Shown here: piece by piece, positions 30,735 to 33,960 of the stretch
How the letters are laid out: the number at the start of each line of letters is the position of its first letter
Position numbering within the stretch: the first letter of the stretch is position 1
Source of the DNA: Arthrobacter sp. efr-133-TYG-118
GTDB lineage: Bacteria > Actinomycetota > Actinomycetes > Actinomycetales > Micrococcaceae
DNA: 33,960 bases
Assembly: GCF_030209755.1 (NCBI RefSeq)
Contig: NZ_JARVRH010000021.1
Span: 1-33,960 of the forward strand
Direction: 5' to 3'
Translations under genes and position numbers: made by a program
Notes under the pieces: generated by a model
What the model was told of the DNA's origin: nothing
Databases searched by the model: none
Seen by the model: the letters and a program-made list of their open reading frames with translations, nothing else

Positions 30735-31718
30735 CTAGAGCAACAGCAGGACTTTGCCCATGTGCTCGCCGGAATCGAAGTACTCGTGGGCTTCGCGGAC
30801 CTGCTCCAAAGGGAACGACCTGGCCACGAACGGCTTGATCCGGCCGTCTGCCAGCATTGGCCAAACCGATTCGCGGACGGCGTTCATGATGACGCCCTTT
30901 TCCGCAACGGGACGCGGACGGAGCGCTGTGCCGATGATCGCTGCGCGTTTGCTGAGTAGCTGGCCCAGGTTGAGTTCGCCCTTGGCACCACCCTGCAGCC
31001 CGATCACTACCAGCCGGCCGTAGTCGGCGAGTGCTTCCACGTTTTGCTGCAGGTATTTGGCACCGACGACGTCGAGAATCACGTCCGCGCCTTTGCCGCC
31101 GTTTTGTGCCTTGAGGCTTTCGGCGAAGTCTTCTTCCGCATAATTGATGGCAATGTCGGCGCCAAGGAAAGCTTTCGCGGTGCCGACCTTTTCGGCCGTT
31201 CCGGCCGTCGCCGCGACCGTAGCTCCGTACGCTTTGGCGAGTTGGATGGCCATGGTGCCGATGCCGCCAGTGGCGCCATGGATCAATACCGTCTCACCCG
31301 CTTGCAGTTGTGCAGTCATGATGAGGTTTGAGTACACCGTCGCTGCGACCTCTGGCAAGGACGCCGCGGTGACCAGATCCACGCCGTCGGGCAATCGCAA
31401 AACCTGCTCCGCCGGGACGGCAACCTGCTGCGCGTAGCCGCCACCCGAAAGCAGGGCCACAACCTTGTCACCCAAGGAAAACGGCTTGCTCACCTCGGGC
31501 CCGAACGCGGCAATCCTGCCGGAGACCTCAAGGCCGGGAATTTCCGATGCTCCCGGTGGTGGCGGGTAGAAACCGCGGCGCTGCTGGACATCCGCCCTGT
31601 TGAGACCGGCGGCGACGACGTCGATGAGAACCTCGCCGGGGCCGGGAACCGGAGCCGGGACGTCGCGGATTTCCAGAACCTCGGGCCCGCCCGGTTCGGA
31701 GATGTAGACGGCTTTCAT
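30735..31718 (-). CDS. NAD(P)H:quinone oxidoreductase (MDR superfamily, PIG3 type)
   Basis: The 327-residue protein has a GroES-like N-terminal domain (EPGGPEVLEIRDVP, GLNRADVQQRRGFYPPPPG) and a Rossmann domain with GATGGIGTMAIQLAKAYGA. Zinc ligands of the alcohol dehydrogenases are absent, as expected for quinone reductases. FYPPPPGASEIPGLEVSG matches the PIG3-like group, which reduces quinones or enones in electrophile stress. GGGAG lies 7 nt before ATG 31718. It heads a leftward run qor-padR-GNAT-bpa-hypothetical with gaps of 35, 34, 26 and 8 bp. Confidence 0.9.
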   Translation of the reverse strand: MKAVYISEPGGPEVLEIRDVPAPVPGPGEVLIDVVAAGLNRADVQQRRGFYPPPPGASEIPGLEVSGRIAAFGPEVSKPFSLGDKVVALLSGGGYAQQVAVPAEQVLRLPDGVDLVTAASLPEVAATVYSNLIMTAQLQAGETVLIHGATGGIGTMAIQLAKAYGATVAATAGTAEKVGTAKAFLGADIAINYAEEDFAESLKAQNGGKGADVILDVVGAKYLQQNVEALADYGRLVVIGLQGGAKGELNLGQLLSKRAAIIGTALRPRPVAEKGVIMNAVRESVWPMLADGRIKPFVARSFPLEQVREAHEYFDSGEHMGKVLLLL

Positions 31719-31832
31719 AGAGTGCTCCCGATCCCTCGCTCAATGCAGTTGGCCTTTCAGACACCTTAACCGCGTTAATCGCGGCGGCAGGTTTTTGGCG
31801 CAGCCAACTCCCTATGAAACACTACTAGGCAG

Positions 31833-31923
31833 GGAAGGTTGTCCGAGCGGCCTAAGGAGCTGGTCTTGAAAACCAGTGTGCGGTAACCCCGCACCAAGGG
31901 TTCAAATCCCTTACCTTCCGCCA
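31833..31923 (+). tRNA. tRNA-Ser (TGA)
   Basis: Class II tRNA: acceptor GGAAGGT/ACCTTCC, anticodon stem CTGGT/ACCAG with loop CTTGAAA (anticodon TGA), long variable arm with the GTGCGG/CCGCAC stem, T arm AAGGG/CCCTT. Discriminator G 31920 and encoded CCA 31921-31923. Confidence 0.96.
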
Positions 31924-31938
31924 AGTTAGTCATGTCGG

Positions 31939-31970
31939 AACCCCCGGCAAGCGAAAGCTTGCCGGGGGTT
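31939..31970 (+). terminator. tRNA-Ser terminator
   Basis: Perfect 14-bp stem (31939-31952 with 31957-31970) with a GAAA tetraloop, followed by TTGC, 15 nt after the tRNA CCA end. Confidence 0.87.
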
Positions 31971-32094
31971 TTGCTGTCCCGAACGCTTTCGGCCGCTGTC
32001 GCCGATGAACTTTGCCCAGATGCCGGGTTATCGGACAAAACGGGTGTAAATCCCGGGCGCGTGATGTCCGTGCCGGGATCGTCTTCGCTCGGAT

Positions 32095-32192
32095 GTCGGA
32101 TTCTGCTCAATCATTCGAATGGACAAATTCCGGGCCCGCGGAATCACGGGACCGGCAACTTCGGCGAAGAGAATGATCCAGCAGAATCCGAC
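32095..32192. repeat. Long imperfect inverted repeat
   Basis: Arms 32095-32116 and 32171-32192 (22 nt each) are complementary at 20 positions with a 54-nt loop that itself holds ATTCCG/CGGAAT. It lies between the tRNA-Ser terminator and nirD. Confidence 0.75.
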
Positions 32193-32279
32193 GATGTCCA
32201 TAGATCGTCGAACGAGCTTCGCCTGCCGGAAGCCATTGCAAGGCGCCAACGGGGACCAGGCGGCCTAGGAAACGCCAAT

Positions 32280-32330
32280 GGCCGGTTCCGCGGGCGGAAC
32301 CGGCCGGAATCGGCCGGAATCGGCCGGAAT
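32280..32330. repeat. Hairpin plus 10-bp tandem repeat beyond the nirD stop
   Basis: A perfect 11-bp stem (32280-32290 with 32295-32305, CGGG loop) runs into three exact copies of CGGCCGGAAT (32301-32330). On the minus strand this begins 22 bp after the nirD stop. It may slow or end nirD transcription, but no U tract follows. Confidence 0.65.
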
Positions 32331-32352
32331 CGGCGTCGGGAGCTGAAGCAGC

Positions 32353-32721
32353 CTAGACGGCTACTTCGACGTATCCGTCCACGAGGCGGGTGGCGTAGCT
32401 TGCGAGCCGCAGTTCGGGGTTGGTGAAGCATTCGCCGGTTTCAAGGTCGTAGACCTCTTTGTGCAGCGGCGAAGCGATGGTGGGACGGCTGCCCCGGGAA
32501 CCGACGATTCCCCGAGCCATGACGTTGGACAGCGTTGCCGGGTCCTGCTGGGATACCGCCAGGACCTCATCCGGCGTGGTGCGGAAAAGTGCAACTTGCT
32601 TGCCTCCGACCAGGGCAGCTTCGCCCCAAGCCGGTTCCAGCTCGTCGATTGCGCAGACGCGGTGCCAGCCGGACGCGGTCGGTGCGCCCATCGGTTTGTC
32701 CCGATCCAGAATTACGGTCAT
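32353..32721 (-). CDS. nirD: Nitrite reductase (NADH) small subunit NirD
   Basis: The 122-residue protein has the Rieske-like fold of NirD without the Cys-His cluster ligands: WHRVCAIDELEPAWGEAALVGGKQVALFRT, SPLHKEVYDLETGEC near the C-terminal part, and VDGYVEV at the end. NirD partners with NirB for assimilatory reduction of nitrite to ammonium in the cytoplasm. AGGGG lies before ATG 32721. Unlike the common nirB-nirD operon, here nirD diverges from nirB across 279 bp. Confidence 0.88.
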   Translation of the reverse strand: MTVILDRDKPMGAPTASGWHRVCAIDELEPAWGEAALVGGKQVALFRTTPDEVLAVSQQDPATLSNVMARGIVGSRGSRPTIASPLHKEVYDLETGECFTNPELRLASYATRLVDGYVEVAV

Positions 32722-32895
32722 TTCAGCCCCTATCGCTTAGCCTGCCGGTCCGGCGGATCCAATTCCGCCAGCCGGCACGGGCCGGTTGCGGCCTCAACTT
32801 CACGGTAGGCCTGCGATGTTTCGCCGGAATGCAATCAATGTGTCCTGTTCGTAAAGGAGACCTCACATCGCCGCAATCCTCACCGTGATGCCGAA

Positions 32896-32933
32896 GTTAA
32901 GCCCCCGAAACAAAAGGGAAACTGACGCGAAAC
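32896..32933 (+). promoter_or_regulatory. GlnR-box-like array before nirB
   Basis: GTTAA (32896-32900) is followed at exact 11-bp steps by GAAAC at 32907, 32918 and 32929. The actinobacterial GlnR site is GTnAC-n6-GaAAC repeated at this period, so three boxes are perfect and one is close. The array ends 67 nt before the nirB GTG, immediately upstream of TAGTCT (32944-32949), a possible -10. Confidence 0.8.
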
Positions 32934-33000
32934 TGCGTGTCTTTAGTCTGAAGTGACAAGTCGCGGATGACGGTTCTGCGGCACATGCGAAAGGCCGCCA

Positions 33001-33960
33001 GTGACCGGACATACTTCCCCTTCAGAGAACCCGCGCCGCATTGTTGTCGCGGGCGGAGGCCCTGCGGCCCACCGCTTTGCCGATGCCATGCATACCCGCG
33101 GTCTCGAGGGCTGGCACGTCACGGTCCTGACCGAGGAAGCGCATCTTCCCTACGACCGGGTCACGCTGAGCAAGGCGCTCATCGAGGTCGACTACGACCT
33201 CACCCTCGGGCACGCGTCGATGTGGGACCACGATGCGCTGGACCTGCGCACTGGCGAGCGGGTGGTCAGGATCAACCCCGATGCCAAGTCTGTGGAAACC
33301 GCGGCCGGCAACAGCTACGAATACGACGCCCTCGTGGTCGCGACGGGTTCGAATGCCGCCCGACTTCCCATCCCGGGCGCCGAGCTCACACATGTCTACC
33401 GCACGCTCGAAGACGTCTGGGCCATCAACGAGGCAATCACGCAGCTTACGGAAAAGCTCGGCCGCAAGGTCAACGCTGTCACCATCGGCGGCGGCCTCCT
33501 CGGCCTCGAATCGGCCGCAGGCACGGAGCGTTTGGGCGCCACCCCGATCGTCATCGACGGCGCGTCCTGGCTGATGGCCACCCAACTGGACGAAGGCGCC
33601 GGCCAGGCACTGGGGCGCCTCATCAAAGACAAAGGCTTCGAAATCCACGGCGGCGTGTTCCCGTCCGAAGTATTGTCCGACGACGACGGCCAGGTCACCG
33701 GCGTCCTCATGGCCGACGGCCGCATCATCGACGCTGATATCGTAATCGTCGCGATCGGGGTCAGGCCGCGCGATGAGCTCTTCCGTGCACCGGAGGGCGA
33801 GGAACAGGTCTTCACGCTGGGCCAGCGCGGCGGCGTTGTCATTTCCGATGGTTGCGAGACCGAAATCCCCGGAATCTTCGCCATCGGTGAGGTCGCGAAC
33901 TTCGAGGGCATGTGCCTGGGGCTCGTGGCGCCGGCGAACACCATGGCCGAGATCGTGGCC
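33001..33960 (+). CDS. nirB: Nitrite reductase (NADH) large subunit NirB, N-terminal part
   Basis: The frame from GTG 33001 stays open for 320 codons to the window end. The N-terminal FAD motif is VVAGGGPAAHRF, PYDRVTLSKAL follows, then VVATGSNAARLPIPG, the NAD-binding VTIGGGLLGLESA, and the second FAD motif GIFAIGEVANFEG. This is the flavoprotein half of NirB; the siroheme/iron-sulfur half lies beyond the edge. AAAGG lies about 7 nt upstream of the start. GlnR-type boxes upstream suggest activation by nitrogen limitation. A stand-alone NAD(P)/FAD reductase cannot be excluded, but divergent nirD makes NirB likely. Confidence 0.85.
   Translation, partial: MTGHTSPSENPRRIVVAGGGPAAHRFADAMHTRGLEGWHVTVLTEEAHLPYDRVTLSKALIEVDYDLTLGHASMWDHDALDLRTGERVVRINPDAKSVETAAGNSYEYDALVVATGSNAARLPIPGAELTHVYRTLEDVWAINEAITQLTEKLGRKVNAVTIGGGLLGLESAAGTERLGATPIVIDGASWLMATQLDEGAGQALGRLIKDKGFEIHGGVFPSEVLSDDDGQVTGVLMADGRIIDADIVIVAIGVRPRDELFRAPEGEEQVFTLGQRGGVVISDGCETEIPGIFAIGEVANFEGMCLGLVAPANTMAEIVA

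Larger units (their letters stand above)
31971..32352. other. Gene-free stretch rich in nested inverted repeats
   Basis: No ORF with convincing coding character fills these 380 bp; the rightward open frame here has no family resemblance and crosses the tRNA terminator. Several inverted repeats are present: CGGACA/TGTCCG (32033-32070 region), the 22-nt pair at 32095-32116 and 32171-32192 with ATTCCG/CGGAAT nested between, the 11-bp hairpin 32280-32305, and the 10-bp tandem repeat 32301-32330. It could hold a structured RNA or an old mobile fragment. Confidence 0.5.

Noticed and set aside
31932..32426. 164-codon plus-strand frame after tRNA-Ser
   Set aside because: It crosses the tRNA terminator and the nirD 3' end, is Arg/Gly/Pro-rich and has no recognisable motif; the region is better explained as non-coding.
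32967..33737. 256-codon plus-strand frame near the right edge
   Set aside because: It is a shifted frame over nirB with an Arg/His/Pro-rich translation; the nirB frame carries FAD and NAD motifs.
1..33960. CRISPR arrays, IS elements, prophage genes, rRNA
   Set aside because: No spaced direct repeats, transposase motifs, phage structural genes or rRNA sequence were found.

Overview
This is a high-GC actinobacterial chromosome segment, most likely from the Micrococcaceae (Arthrobacter sensu lato). The case for that is very high G+C with long antisense shadow ORFs, many GTG/TTG starts, the order carD-ispD-ispF-cysS-rlmB and the gpm-senX3-regX3 neighbourhood (both also known from Mycobacterium), a CarD protein, a Bpa-type proteasome activator, and regulatory sites resembling actinobacterial PHO boxes and GlnR boxes. 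The genus assignment is an inference; no rRNA gene is present.

Layout. 1-3.0 kb: the end of an alpha-glucan phosphorylase converges on a glgX-barstar pair (glycogen breakdown). 3.3-9.5 kb: a nitrilase-family hydrolase, then the leftward cluster carD, ispD, ispF, cysS, rlmB (transcription control, isoprenoid precursors, tRNA charging, rRNA methylation), with a divergent lipoprotein in the position of mycobacterial lpqE. 9.6-13.2 kb: leftward senX3-regX3, divergent phoU with PHO-box-like repeats between them, and leftward gpmA. 13.3-19.3 kb: a methyltransferase, a DUF2516 membrane protein, a transsulfuration PLP enzyme, the overlapping pair tmk-holB, and an exported TAP-type hydrolase. Strong bidirectional hairpins separate most convergent pairs.

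19.4-26.5 kb looks accessory: an AbiEi/DUF559-like protein, a phosphonatase-like HAD protein, tRNA-Thr(CGT), three small lipoproteins (one with an HNH nuclease signature), an unrecognised protein, a Phd/RelE toxin-antitoxin pair, a four-helix membrane protein behind a possible Cys-containing leader peptide, and a tautomerase. No integrase, transposase or att repeat was seen.

26.5-31.7 kb: CsbD-like stress protein, a STAS/SpoIIAA-like protein, an aldo/keto reductase, and a tight leftward run qor-padR-GNAT-bpa-hypothetical that looks like one operon and ends with the proteasome activator and its unrecognised partner. 31.8-34.0 kb: tRNA-Ser(TGA), a 380-bp gene-free stretch rich in inverted repeats, then divergent nirD and nirB (assimilatory nitrite reductase) with a GlnR-box-like array in front of nirB; nirB runs off the window end.

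The most useful leads are the GlnR and PHO arrays, the Bpa operon, the HNH lipoprotein, the structured region beside tRNA-Ser, a family of CAACGC-N4-TCACT palindromes, and several start codons placed as if transcripts were leaderless. No wholly new multi-gene system is convincingly visible.
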